In this document: positions 28,265 through 38,660 of the stretch, in pieces | How the letters are laid out: each line of letters starts with the position of its first letter | How positions within the stretch are numbered: position 1 is the first letter of the stretch | Origin: Planctomycetota bacterium | GTDB taxonomy: Bacteria; Planctomycetota; Phycisphaerae; WQYP01 | NCBI GenBank assembly: GCA_021818445.1 | Contig: JAKAEB010000010.1 | Span: 1 to 64,000 of the forward strand | Direction: 5' to 3' | Length of the DNA: 64,000 nucleotides | Position numbers and translations under genes: made by a program | Notes under the pieces: generated by a model | What the model was told of the DNA's origin: nothing | Databases searched by the model: none | What the model saw: the letters and a program-made list of their open reading frames with translations, nothing else

Positions 28265-30442
28265 ATGAAATCACGATTCAAAGCGTTTTTAACCGCAATT
28301 ACGGTAGCGGCCTGCGTTCCGGCATCGGCTTGGGCTGTTCAGGTTAAAGCGTGGCATTTTAATACCGAACGCGGCTATTCCGCCGGGTCTTTTCACCACA
28401 CGCTCGTAAATAATTATGGCGATTTGCTTTTGAGCCGACGCATTACCGCCTTGCTGCATCATCCACTGCACGGATTAATCAATGCGGTGGCTTTTGCCCC
28501 CGACGGCCGTATCTATTTTGGTACGTCACCCAACGGCAAGGTGTATGCGATTCAGGGCCGGAAGTTGAAAGTACTTTATGCGCCGCCCCATGGACAGCGC
28601 CAAGTGCTGGCCCTGCATATGCTGGGAAAACATCACCTGCTTGTGGCTGCCTGCGGTAAGCATTCCGCGCTTCTGGATATATCATTGCGGGGAAATCATC
28701 CCAAGCCACGTGTGCTGTTTTCCAATCCCAAAGCTCGCTACATTTGGGATATTGAAGTCGCGAAAAATGGAGATATTTTTCTCGCTACCGGCCCGCACGG
28801 CGAAATCTGGACTCTCGACCCCCATCACAAGGCGCATTTACTGGCCCAATTGCCGGTGCACAATGTCATGGCCCTCGCCCTGACTCGCGGAGACAGGCAT
28901 CTCATTGCCGGTACCGATGGAACGGGGTTGGTGGTGAAGCTCAATCCCGCATCGGGCCGATCATTTGTCCTTATGTCGGCCGATCACGCGGAGATTTCTT
29001 CGCTGGCGATCGGCGACCATGGTTCCATCTATGCCGCTACCGCGTCGCCCAATCGCGCCAAAAGCAGCGGTGGGTTATTTAAAACACAGGCCAAACCCGA
29101 TGGTATGCCGGCTTCCCTTCCCGCCGTGCACATTGGCGGCGGCCAGCCGGGTAAAAAAGCCGTTCCCATGCACATGGGGCACCTGCCCATGCCAAACATG
29201 ACGATATCTTCATCCACCCAACCCTATCCCGGTTCGGGCGGGGCGAAAAAACTTAATTCTGTCTTCGCCATCGGCAACGATGGCCGCGTGGTGCCGATCC
29301 TCGCGGTGCCGGATATGATTCTTTCCATGGTTTATCAGCACGGCGTTTTGATGCTGGGCACCGGTCCTAACGGAAGACTTATTTCCTACAACCCCAAAAC
29401 GCAAACCCAGACACTGCTTCAGCATTTTAAGGATCACGATATCCTTGCCATGGCCAAGGCAGCCCATGGTGAATTGCTTTTGGGTACGGCCAATCAGGGG
29501 CAGATATATCGCGTGGGGCCGGGCCAAAACGACGCTGGCTCATACACCAGCCGGGTGCTGGATGCGAAATTACCCGCTCATTGGGGTGTGCCACACGTGG
29601 ACGCTCTCGTCCCCTCAGGCGATAGTGTTGCGATTGAAACACGCTCGGGAAATGTTAAATCGGCAAGCAAATTTGCCAAATTCTGGAGCCGCTGGTCGGC
29701 CCCCATTCCGGCCAATTCTTATCAACCCATCTCCAGCCCGCCGGCCCGATATTTGCAGTTTCGCCTGCTGGTCACGGCAAAGGCAAAGCACCCATCCCCG
29801 GTGATTCAGGCGGTTACCATCGGTTATCAGCAAATTAATGTCGCGCCCAATGTAAGTTCTATTACGGTTTCTCCGTTGGTCGATGGCAAGCATGCCGTGG
29901 TGGTGAACTGGAACGCGAGTGACCCCAATGGCGATATCTTGGACTACGCCCTTTACTACCGCCAAAAGCATATGCCGGTTTGGATCAAAATCGCCCACCA
30001 TCTTTCCGACACGACCTATAACTTCAGCACCACCGGCCTGCCGGATGGCCAATATTGCATCAAAGTTGTGGCCAGTGATGCGCCATCCAATCCCCTCTCA
30101 ACCGCGCTGGCGACCGCCCGAAAAACCAATTGGTTTACGGTAGTCAACAGAAATCCATTCATAACCAACCTGAAGGCGTCGATTGTGGCCGGAGGGCGGG
30201 TAAAAATCACCGGTATTGCCCATAGTCATATGGTGGCCGTGAAGCAGGTCGCCATTGATGTGGATTCCAACAGGGATTGGCAGCCAGCGGCAGGATCGAA
30301 TAGCATAATGGATTCCCCGTTGGAGGCGTTCTCCGCGGAAACCCATGTGCTCCCGGCTGGAGCACATCGGATAGTGGTTCGAGTGACCGATGCCCAGGGC
30401 AATCGGTCGTACCGGTCCCTATTGGTAAATATTCATGGGTGA
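28265..30442 (+). CDS. Exported beta-propeller-like protein with FN3-like C-terminal domain
   Basis: Signal peptide; repeated short strands (AFAPDGRIYFGTSPNGKVYAI); VAPNVSSITVSPLVDGKHAVVVNWNASDPNGDILDYALYYR. Confidence 0.7.
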   Translation: MKSRFKAFLTAITVAACVPASAWAVQVKAWHFNTERGYSAGSFHHTLVNNYGDLLLSRRITALLHHPLHGLINAVAFAPDGRIYFGTSPNGKVYAIQGRKLKVLYAPPHGQRQVLALHMLGKHHLLVAACGKHSALLDISLRGNHPKPRVLFSNPKARYIWDIEVAKNGDIFLATGPHGEIWTLDPHHKAHLLAQLPVHNVMALALTRGDRHLIAGTDGTGLVVKLNPASGRSFVLMSADHAEISSLAIGDHGSIYAATASPNRAKSSGGLFKTQAKPDGMPASLPAVHIGGGQPGKKAVPMHMGHLPMPNMTISSSTQPYPGSGGAKKLNSVFAIGNDGRVVPILAVPDMILSMVYQHGVLMLGTGPNGRLISYNPKTQTQTLLQHFKDHDILAMAKAAHGELLLGTANQGQIYRVGPGQNDAGSYTSRVLDAKLPAHWGVPHVDALVPSGDSVAIETRSGNVKSASKFAKFWSRWSAPIPANSYQPISSPPARYLQFRLLVTAKAKHPSPVIQAVTIGYQQINVAPNVSSITVSPLVDGKHAVVVNWNASDPNGDILDYALYYRQKHMPVWIKIAHHLSDTTYNFSTTGLPDGQYCIKVVASDAPSNPLSTALATARKTNWFTVVNRNPFITNLKASIVAGGRVKITGIAHSHMVAVKQVAIDVDSNRDWQPAAGSNSIMDSPLEAFSAETHVLPAGAHRIVVRVTDAQGNRSYRSLLVNIHG

Positions 30443-30492
30443 TCGCCTGGCAGCCGAGGCGGTCGGTTTCTTTAATCGCGGGAGTTTTCAGC

Positions 30493-30627
30493 GTGCATTA
30501 TCCGCATAAAGTGAGTAACAAGAAGCGAGCCAGAAAAATCGGGTTCAGGGCTCGTATGAAGTCGAAAAAGGGCCGCCAGATGCTGAACCGTAAACGCCGT
30601 GTTGGTCGATCGGTCAATTCAATCTGA
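30493..30627 (+). CDS. rpmH: 50S ribosomal protein L34 (divergent N-terminus, GTG start)
   Basis: 44 aa MHYPHKVSNKKRARKIGFRARMKSKKGRQMLNRKRRVGRSVNSI matches L34 core GFxARMxxxxGRxxLxRRRxxGR. Confidence 0.85.
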   Translation: MHYPHKVSNKKRARKIGFRARMKSKKGRQMLNRKRRVGRSVNSI

Positions 30628-30638
30628 CCTCTGGTGGG

Positions 30639-31295
30639 GTGCTGGTGGTGTGGTATTCGCTCCGGCCAACTTTTATGTGGAGTCGCGTACTGAAGTATTC
30701 ATCCGTATTTTGGCCAGGCGGGCGGTGGTGCATCCTCGCGGTGTGCCTCAGCGGTGTGCTGCTGTGTGCCGGGTGTAAATCTTTCGGGCCGCTTACCTTG
30801 ACCCCTGTGCATAGCCAGCGGGTGGCACTTGAACCCCAATTTAACGAGGGGTTTTATCGCGTCACCCGAGACCATACCTATCATTTTTATCTGCAAACGG
30901 TGCGTCATCATGCCGGTAAGGGGCCGACACGGGTTACACAAATTGCCATTATCAACGTATTTTGGCGGCCCATACCGGGTGTCACCCCCATCTTATCCAG
31001 TGCCATCAACGCAACCATACGCTACATCGTTATCACGCCGGGTGGGATTGGCATGTATCAGGGGGCGGGTTTTGTACGCCTTTTCAATTCGCGTGGGGCA
31101 AGGGTGATGCACGCCGCCATTGTCGATGGCGATTTGCGCCTCACCGGTGCCAGCGGCTACTTTAAGGACGCGCTGGGCCCAAGCCGCATTCGAGGCAACT
31201 TTAAGGCGGTGCACCAGCCGGCCAGGGAAATTGCGTTGACGCTACGTGCCCGCCGCCACACATATGCGGCATCCTATTCCGATCGCATCCGCTGA
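30639..31295 (+). CDS. Putative lipoprotein of unknown function
   Basis: Lipobox LSGVLLCAGC; continuous ORF. Confidence 0.6.
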   Translation: MLVVWYSLRPTFMWSRVLKYSSVFWPGGRWCILAVCLSGVLLCAGCKSFGPLTLTPVHSQRVALEPQFNEGFYRVTRDHTYHFYLQTVRHHAGKGPTRVTQIAIINVFWRPIPGVTPILSSAINATIRYIVITPGGIGMYQGAGFVRLFNSRGARVMHAAIVDGDLRLTGASGYFKDALGPSRIRGNFKAVHQPAREIALTLRARRHTYAASYSDRIR

Positions 31296-31498
31296 TTGCG
31301 CCAGCTACCTTTTAATTCATTTAAATCGCGATGCAGGCTCGATTTATTTGGCGGCAGTTCTATTGACCGCTGCGGCGCGTATAATGCCAAGGTTGATGGA
31401 CGGCTGTGGTTCATGGATGGACGTTGGGTTGAATCTTTCCGTCATTTAATGCACCCGCCCCTGGTTCCATCCTCAAAACTTACGGAGGAAGTTCTGCT

Positions 31499-31777
31499 AT
31501 GCTGGCATTAAGTCGTGGTGAGGGGCAAAGCATCATCATCAATGGCACCATTGAAGTGAAAATCGTCAAATGGACGCGCAGCAGCGTGCGGCTGGCGATT
31601 GAGGCACCGCGCGATGTCACCATTGACCGCGACGAAGTGTGGCGGAAGATGCACCCCGATTCGCCCACCCCGCTCGATCAGGCGCAGGCGTTGCGCGCCG
31701 CCGCCCAGGCCGAAAAATCGGATACGCCCCGTGATGATGCCAATCACAATGTGCCGATACGTCGTGAGGCGAGTTAA
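31499..31777 (+). CDS. csrA: Carbon storage regulator CsrA-like RNA-binding protein, C-terminally extended
   Basis: MLALSRGEGQSIIINGTIEVKIVKWTRSSVRLAIEAPRDVTIDRDEVW; ACGGAGGA SD upstream. Confidence 0.9.
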   Translation: MLALSRGEGQSIIINGTIEVKIVKWTRSSVRLAIEAPRDVTIDRDEVWRKMHPDSPTPLDQAQALRAAAQAEKSDTPRDDANHNVPIRREAS

Positions 31778-31921
31778 TGCAAGTTGATGGCGGCTGATCG
31801 GGGGCCATGCCATCGGGTAAAAACTTATTTGACGGCTTTGCAATCAGGTCGTTACCACGGACGTTCGTCAGTTATATGCTTGGACTGAACATCCAACTTA
31901 TCGGAGCGTAATAAAATCAGA

Positions 31922-33286
31922 ATGCTGCGGAGCGGCATTGAGGCAAAAATGAAGTATTGGATACTTGCAGCATGCGTAATGGCCGCATCGATTATGACAA
32001 GCGGCGGCCGCCTGCCCGCACAGGAAGTTCAGGGCGGATCGGAATATACCCCGGATTCTGGCGGTCATTCACAGTTGCCAATGCAATCCGTTCCGCCGCG
32101 TGTCCGGCCTGCAATAAGCACACAACGAAAAACCAATCTCGCTTGGCAGATTGCGTTGGCCAATCATAATTTTTCACCCGGCATTCTCGACGGTCTCTTC
32201 GGACCATGGTCGAAAATGGCGCTGCGGCAATATGCGCGCTACAAGTTTCCCGGTTTGAATCCGTTTTCTAAAAAAGGGGCCGCCACCGTCTATCGGGCGC
32301 TTGGTGTTGACCCTGCCGATGTATTAACCACCTACACCGTATCGCGACAGGATTTGCAGGCGGTCGGCCCCATGCCCATCCATTGGCGCGCGATGGCGGC
32401 GGCTAAACGCATGCCATACAGTTCAACACTGGATTGTCTGGCGGAAAAATTTCACTGCACCCGCGCCTTGCTGCAAGCCCTGAATCCGGGCGTCAATTTG
32501 CGGGCGGTCGTCCCCGGCCAGAAAATTAATGTTCCCCATATCAGCCCATTCCCCGGCCCCAATGATTTTGGTCTGCCAGGTGCGTTAAGCTCTGCCATTA
32601 AAAAAGACCGCAATTTTTTCCCGTATCATCATCTCGCGTATATTGAAATAGACCTCCAGAAACATATCATGCGTCTGTTTAACGCCCAAAACAGGCAGTT
32701 CGGTCTGTTTCATTGTTCCGTTGCGGCCTTGAAGGAAGATTTGCCCACGACCGACGCCTATGTAAAAGATTTTGCCTTAAACCCCAACTACACCTTTTTG
32801 CCCGCATCGTGGCCCACTGTGCACGGCATCCACCATCCGTTGGTCGTCCCACCCGGACCGCGAAACCCGGTGGGCGTTATCTGGATGGGGCTGAACCTGA
32901 AAAATGTGGGCATGCACGGCAACCCTCTGCCGCAATTCATAGGCCTCACCGGCTCCCATGGCTGCTTCCGCATGACCAATTGGGATGCCGTGCATTTGTT
33001 TACGCTGGTGCATATTGGCCTGCCGATTGTCATGATCAATCATCGTCATCCGATCCCCTTGGACGTGCCCTTACCTGCGGGATGTCATCCGCCCGGCTTG
33101 CCCAAGGGAGCGGTTGAAGAAGATCAAGACGCAGTTGCATCCGAAAAACCTTTGCCCAGAGTGTCAAAAACGGAAAGACCAACCGCTCATCTTCCATCCA
33201 CCCCGCCGATCCTGTCGCGCCGCGCGGTGGAGGAGAGCCTTGAGGCCCACTGGAACCGTCCGTTGCCGAATGAAAACTCAAACTAA
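31922..33286 (+). CDS. L,D-transpeptidase (YkuD) with peptidoglycan-binding/LysM-like region
   Basis: LAEKFHCTRALLQALNPGVNLRAVVPGQKINVP (LysM-like); GSHGCFRMTNWDA catalytic Cys motif. Confidence 0.9.
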   Translation: MLRSGIEAKMKYWILAACVMAASIMTSGGRLPAQEVQGGSEYTPDSGGHSQLPMQSVPPRVRPAISTQRKTNLAWQIALANHNFSPGILDGLFGPWSKMALRQYARYKFPGLNPFSKKGAATVYRALGVDPADVLTTYTVSRQDLQAVGPMPIHWRAMAAAKRMPYSSTLDCLAEKFHCTRALLQALNPGVNLRAVVPGQKINVPHISPFPGPNDFGLPGALSSAIKKDRNFFPYHHLAYIEIDLQKHIMRLFNAQNRQFGLFHCSVAALKEDLPTTDAYVKDFALNPNYTFLPASWPTVHGIHHPLVVPPGPRNPVGVIWMGLNLKNVGMHGNPLPQFIGLTGSHGCFRMTNWDAVHLFTLVHIGLPIVMINHRHPIPLDVPLPAGCHPPGLPKGAVEEDQDAVASEKPLPRVSKTERPTAHLPSTPPILSRRAVEESLEAHWNRPLPNENSN

Positions 33287-33525
33287 GGTGTATTCTTTTC
33301 GCACACCGATTTATTTCCTGCCGCTGCGCGCCGTCGGAAGTTCGCCTAGCCGCCTCTGATGAAAATCAACCTGCGCATGCGCCGCCGCGTACCACCGATA
33401 AGGCAATTCGGACCGGAGCCTGGCGTATGGCGAAGCCTGGTGATTGGCACCACGATCCTCCCAAAATCCCCTGTAAATGTCCGCGACGCATTGGCGCTCG
33501 CCTCGCCGCCGCCGGTGAAGCCAGG

Positions 33526-34104
33526 CTACGGCTGCTTCAGACGCTCCTCTATGGCTTTGAGCTCATCACGCAGTTTGGCGGCCTGTTCAAATTGTTCCTT
33601 GGCCACCGCCTGCGAAAGCGCTTCCCGCAGCCGATTCATCTGTGCCTGCAAGCCCGCTGCCGACGCACCGGACCGTAACGGAATCTTCCCCACATGCTGA
33701 AGCCGCCCTTCCTGGAGGCCTTTCACCACCGATGTCAATTGGGCTTCAAATATCTCCACATCGTGTGGACAACCCATCAACCCCGATTGTTCAAATTCAG
33801 ACCAACTGCTTCCACAGATCGGACAGGTCGGCTGCTTACCGCCCGCAGAGCGTTTTTTCTTTGATGATGGCTTATCAATCGACAGCCCCGCGATGACAGC
33901 CGTCCCTTCCGCTTCCAGATTGGCCAATACCGTCTTGGGAAGCCCGGCAATTAAACCCGCATCCACAGCGTGAATCAGGCACAGGTGAATATCCGTGATC
34001 GATTTGCTTATCATAACATCATCGGGGTAGTCCACCTCGGTGACATGGATCAGCGCCGGGCGATCGCATTTGGAACATTTTCTCGACTTCATGTGCATCT
34101 CCAT
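33526..34104 (-). CDS. McsA-like protein with zinc-binding Cys pairs and UvrB/UvrC motif
   Basis: CSKC...CPICGSSWSEFEQSGLMGCPHD; C-terminal LREALSQAVAKEQFEQAAKLRDELKAIE. Confidence 0.85.
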   Translation of the reverse strand: MEMHMKSRKCSKCDRPALIHVTEVDYPDDVMISKSITDIHLCLIHAVDAGLIAGLPKTVLANLEAEGTAVIAGLSIDKPSSKKKRSAGGKQPTCPICGSSWSEFEQSGLMGCPHDVEIFEAQLTSVVKGLQEGRLQHVGKIPLRSGASAAGLQAQMNRLREALSQAVAKEQFEQAAKLRDELKAIEERLKQP

Positions 34105-34267
34105 GCTGTTGCGGCATTGATCGCCACCGCAACCCTCAAGGTATTGTAGCCAAAAAGGCTCGCATGTTGGAAGACGCCGGGAAACGCCGACCCTCGTCTA
34201 TTTTTTGGCGATTTCACCCCCGCATTGAAAAATGGCCACGCCCGGCGCAGTTTCCACGCCCGGTATT

Positions 34268-37168
34268 TTAATCCATATCCAGCCAGTTTGATCCGCTGCA
34301 GATGTCAACCTTTAAAGGTACCGCCAGCCTCATAGCTGATTCCATCTGATGTTCAATAAATTCCATCGCAGCTTTCGCCTGCGAAACCGGACACTCAAAC
34401 ACCAATTCATCATGCACCTGAAGCAGCATGTGGAGTTCATTGAACGGATTTTTACGGTGAATATTTACCATGGCTTGTTTTATTAAATCAGCGGCCGAGC
34501 CTTGAATAACCGAATTAACCGCCGCGCGCTGGCCAAACTGTCGCATGGCCTGATTGGCGGATGACAATTCCGTAATAAAGCGCCGACGGCCCAGAATGGT
34601 GCTCACAAAGCCGTGGGTTGATGCATCCAGCACACACTGCGTGGTGAAATGGCTGATGCCGGGAAAGCGCGCCTTGTAGGTATCTATAAATCGGGCGGCT
34701 TCATCGCGCGGTATCTTCAGGGTCGAGGCCAATCCAAAAGGCGTCTGCCCGTAAATGATCCCAAAGTTCACGGTCTTGGCCAGCCGCCGCATGTCACTGG
34801 TTACCTCATTGGCGGCCACGTTAAATATCTGCATGGCCACAAATTGATGAATATCCGTGTCCGCCTCAAAGGCCTCCAGCAGAGCCGGCTCCCGGCAGAA
34901 ATGTGCCAGCACACGCAGTTCAATCTGCGAATAATCCGCGCTGATCAAGCACCAATCCGGCCCCGGAGCCACAAAGGCCCGCCGAATCTCGCGACCACTT
35001 TCCGTCCGTATGGGGATGTTCTGAAGATTGGGATCGCTGCTTGAAAGTCGCCCCGTTTCCGCCACCGTTTGGTTAAAACTGGTGTGAACCCGGTGCGTCT
35101 CCGGGTTCATGTCCGCCAGCAATGCCAGCACATAGGTACTGCGCAATTTCGTTAATTGCCGATATTCCATAATCAATTTTGGTACTGGGTGCATATCCTG
35201 CAGGGCCTGAAGCACTTCAATATCTGTGCTCGGTCCGGTGCGGGTTTTACGCTGTACCGGCAAACCTAATTTATTAAATAATACCTCCGCCAGTTGCCTG
35301 GGTGAATCCATATTGAATGAAGTTCCTGCCTGGGCAAAAACCTCCCTCTGCACACGGGCAATATCGTCGGCCATCTGTGCATCGAGCACCTTAAGCAGGT
35401 CGCTGTCGATGCATATGCCCGCCAATTCCATATCCGCCAGCACACGCACCATGGGCATTTCAAGCCCATCGAGCAAATCGGTCAGGTGCAATTCGGCTAT
35501 CCGGGGAGCCAGCACCGCGGCCAGTCGCAGCGTTACATCCGCGTCTTCGGCGGCATAGCGGCAGGCGTCGTCCAGCGGTACGTCCGCAAAACTGCGCTGC
35601 TGAGCCCCGCGTCCTATTAACTCCTTAATGGATATCGGTCTCAAACCGAGCATATCTGCCGCCAACGCATCCATTGAATGACTGCGCCGGCTTGAATCAA
35701 TCAGGTAGCTGGCGATCATCGTGTCAAACAGCGGCCCGCCGAACTCATACCCGTAGCGGCGCAGCACGTTGATATCGTATTTAATATTCTGTCCGATTTT
35801 TACAATGCCCGAATCCGCCAGCAACGGTGCCACTACGCGATGGATGTCTGCCAGCTTTAGTACTGCCCCGGGGCCTTTGACGGCGATATACCATGCCTTC
35901 CCCGCCCGGGCGCAAAGAGATATGCCGCACAGATTGGATCGCACACTGCTTAATGCATCGGTTTCTGTATCTACCGCTAATTCTCGCCTGGGCGATGCCG
36001 CAAGTTGCGCCCGCAATTCCTCTGCCATGGCCGCCAGCGCCGTTGGCGAATTAACCAATATGTATTCCCCCTCGACGGCGATCAGCGTTGGGGCGATGGC
36101 CGGCTCTGTCGCCTCCGCCGCTGTGCCGGATGCTGACCTATCGGCACCTTTTACCGCCGTAGATATGCCCGGTCGATCCGCCAAACTCATACCGGCAAAA
36201 AGACCGCCCGGCATGTCGCCGGGATTTATGGCCGATGCCGCCAATGGTGTCGCATCGCCCGCCCGCTGGGTATCTATCTTGATATCCGCACTGTGGCCCA
36301 ACGACTGCAACACCTTTTGCGTTTGCGGAATCAGGCTCTTGAAACTCAAATCCACAAACGTCGGCAGCAGATGGTTGAGTCCCGCCGCATCAAATGTAAG
36401 ATCGGTCAGCGATGCCTTGAGTGGTACGTCGGTTTGCAGTTGCACCAGTCGCCGCGATTTTTCCAGCACGTTCATGTTATCGCGCAATGATTGCCCCACC
36501 TTACCGCCGATGTCACCCGCATGTTCAATCAATTTATCCAATGATCCATACTGCGCGATCCACTTCGCCGCCGTCTTCGGCCCCACGCCCGGAATGCCGG
36601 CGATGTTGTCGGATGAATCACCGGTCAGCGCCAGAATGTCGCCGACATGCCCGGGTGGATAACCCTTTTTATTAACCAGGGCGGCCGCATCCGTCACCTC
36701 TTCACGCTCAATGTCGTAAAGAAATACCCGTTCGTTAATCAGCGCTTCCAAATCTTTATCGCGGGTGCAAATGTAGATGCGGCCTTCCGCATTGGCCGGA
36801 TCGTCCAAAAAGCGTTTGACCGCAGTAGCCACCACGTCATCCGCCTCAAAACCGTCTACCCGCAGTGTGCAGATAGGCACGGCTTGCAGCATGGCCCGGA
36901 TGCGGTCGATTTGAATCGGCATGTCCGCCGGCATGGGACTGCGCGTCGCCTTATATTCCGGGTCAATTTCCTCCCGTTGACTCGACCCCGCATCCATCGC
37001 CACGGCCAGATAAGACGGACGGCGCGTGGATATCAGTTTGAGCAAGGCCGATATAAATCCGAAGGTGGCATTGGTCGGCTCGCCGCTTGGGCTTTTCAAA
37101 TTCATCAGCGCAAAATAGGCACGGTATATTTGCGCGTGGCCGTCAATTAAATAGATATCCTTCGTCAT
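34268..37168 (-). CDS. polA: DNA polymerase I
   Basis: YLIDGHAQIYRAYFA; exo motifs VDTETDAL, NIKYD, YAAEDAD; pol motifs SADYSQIELRVLAH, KTVNFGIIYGQTPFGLA, QVHDELVFE. Confidence 0.98.
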   Translation of the reverse strand: MTKDIYLIDGHAQIYRAYFALMNLKSPSGEPTNATFGFISALLKLISTRRPSYLAVAMDAGSSQREEIDPEYKATRSPMPADMPIQIDRIRAMLQAVPICTLRVDGFEADDVVATAVKRFLDDPANAEGRIYICTRDKDLEALINERVFLYDIEREEVTDAAALVNKKGYPPGHVGDILALTGDSSDNIAGIPGVGPKTAAKWIAQYGSLDKLIEHAGDIGGKVGQSLRDNMNVLEKSRRLVQLQTDVPLKASLTDLTFDAAGLNHLLPTFVDLSFKSLIPQTQKVLQSLGHSADIKIDTQRAGDATPLAASAINPGDMPGGLFAGMSLADRPGISTAVKGADRSASGTAAEATEPAIAPTLIAVEGEYILVNSPTALAAMAEELRAQLAASPRRELAVDTETDALSSVRSNLCGISLCARAGKAWYIAVKGPGAVLKLADIHRVVAPLLADSGIVKIGQNIKYDINVLRRYGYEFGGPLFDTMIASYLIDSSRRSHSMDALAADMLGLRPISIKELIGRGAQQRSFADVPLDDACRYAAEDADVTLRLAAVLAPRIAELHLTDLLDGLEMPMVRVLADMELAGICIDSDLLKVLDAQMADDIARVQREVFAQAGTSFNMDSPRQLAEVLFNKLGLPVQRKTRTGPSTDIEVLQALQDMHPVPKLIMEYRQLTKLRSTYVLALLADMNPETHRVHTSFNQTVAETGRLSSSDPNLQNIPIRTESGREIRRAFVAPGPDWCLISADYSQIELRVLAHFCREPALLEAFEADTDIHQFVAMQIFNVAANEVTSDMRRLAKTVNFGIIYGQTPFGLASTLKIPRDEAARFIDTYKARFPGISHFTTQCVLDASTHGFVSTILGRRRFITELSSANQAMRQFGQRAAVNSVIQGSAADLIKQAMVNIHRKNPFNELHMLLQVHDELVFECPVSQAKAAMEFIEHQMESAMRLAVPLKVDICSGSNWLDMD

Positions 37169-37214
37169 TCAGTGAAAAATAACCGATTTAGGCTCGCACC
37201 GCAGCCATCCCCAT

Positions 37215-37481
37215 TTACAAAATGGAACGCAGGCCAGTTGCAATCCCAATTGCAATCATGAGGAGAACGGATATGGCATAAAACGCAATCAGAGCTGTGA
37301 GCAGCCACATACCGATAATGACCAGACGCGGGATGATGTCGGTTTCCGGATTGCGCAACTCACCCCAGTCTTCCCGCCAGCGGTTGTACATCCCCTTGAG
37401 CCACAGCAACGCCAAGACAAACAGGATGGCGGTAAAGAAAAGCCCAAATGTCGGCATCGTGGCATCCTCTAAAAAGGTCAT
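37215..37481 (-). CDS. Small membrane protein
   Basis: 88 aa, two hydrophobic segments. Confidence 0.5.
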   Translation of the reverse strand: MTFLEDATMPTFGLFFTAILFVLALLWLKGMYNRWREDWGELRNPETDIIPRLVIIGMWLLTALIAFYAISVLLMIAIGIATGLRSIL

Positions 37482-37537
37482 TACCCGGATACGGCCGCCT
37501 TTTTAATCATCCCGTCACCCTGCGTGCGATGTTTCAT

Positions 37538-38038
37538 TTACATGCCCACGTGTGGCATACCCATGGCCTTGCGCCAACTTGCAATCTGTCCGGTGTGATA
37601 GGCCCGATGGGTTGCCACCGCCACCAGCAAATTTGCAAAGCTCGGAAAATTCTTGGCCAGACTGGTGTCTGGAAGAGGTTTTTCCAAATCGGCATCCTTC
37701 AACGCGCGGACGTAATCCCCGATCATCTTTGAGGTTTCTCCCAACGCCTCCATGCAAAACGCCTTGGATTTATAAAGCGCCGGCTCCGCCTTCGGTATGG
37801 AACCAATCCCATATATGCCCCACCATTCAGGCGGCAACGGGTGACGGACCGCTTTGCCTATAACTTCCGTCGCAACTTTTTGTTCGAACCCCAGCAAATG
37901 GCCCAAAAGCCAAGCCGGATGATTCATCCCTGCTACGGGCTGCGCGGCCATTTTTTCTTCCGGTATGTCACTAACCAGACCCGTAAGCATTTTCTCCTGA
38001 TGGCGTTCAATCATCACCGCCATAACATCTTTTAACAT
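37538..38038 (-). CDS. DinB-like family protein
   Basis: Four-helix pattern with MNHPAWLLGHLLGFE and THRAYHTGQIASWRKAMG metal His motifs. Confidence 0.82.
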   Translation of the reverse strand: MLKDVMAVMIERHQEKMLTGLVSDIPEEKMAAQPVAGMNHPAWLLGHLLGFEQKVATEVIGKAVRHPLPPEWWGIYGIGSIPKAEPALYKSKAFCMEALGETSKMIGDYVRALKDADLEKPLPDTSLAKNFPSFANLLVAVATHRAYHTGQIASWRKAMGMPHVGM

Positions 38039-38102
38039 GTGGCTTCTCCTGAAAGTAAAACAAATACCGCACCAATGGCGAGTATCATTGTAACTTATGC
38101 GG

Positions 38103-38549
38103 TCATACCGATCCGCACCGTCCTTTTACACGCGAGAGCATATCTATCCAGCCGGCCTTTGCAGCTTGCCGATGGGCAGGCAATATTTCCCCCATAGCCC
38201 GATGCACGACCACCAGCCGCACGCCGCCCGCCACCTCTGTAAGCCGAAACTGCACATGCGATACCACCGGGTACGACATAAACATGGGCCCGCATATTTC
38301 CAGCACGTGGGGTGGCTTGATCACCTGCACATGGCCCCACCAATGGCCTGACTGATTCCCCAAGTCGCGGTACCACCGCCCGCCCGGCCACGGTTCGATA
38401 GTCAATGGCATGGCCACCCCGTCGGCGCGGGTCATATCGGGGCCAATCTGCCTGAGCACAGCATCAAAGACGTGCCCCGCTGATGCGGGAATAAATATTT
38501 CATTTTCAATATGCATCAGATACTGCTCAGGCCATGATGCTGCCCCCAT
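38103..38549 (-). CDS. SRPBCC/START-like protein
   Basis: IENEIFIPASAGHVFDAVLR...WPGGRWYRDLGNQSGHWWGHVQVIKPPHVLEI. Confidence 0.72.
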   Translation of the reverse strand: MGAASWPEQYLMHIENEIFIPASAGHVFDAVLRQIGPDMTRADGVAMPLTIEPWPGGRWYRDLGNQSGHWWGHVQVIKPPHVLEICGPMFMSYPVVSHVQFRLTEVAGGVRLVVVHRAMGEILPAHRQAAKAGWIDMLSRVKGRCGSV

Positions 38550-38660
38550 GTGGTATCACTCCTTAGAATCCTGATTCCTGCCGGCCACTTTGGCCGTGTA
38601 ACTGCGATGCAGGTGAGATTAAATGCCGTTTGCCACAGGTGTCGCAAAATGGCCACGCTC

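Noticed and set aside
35769-36662. 297-aa plus-strand ORF
   Set aside because: Antisense to polA; Ser/Pro-rich shadow composition
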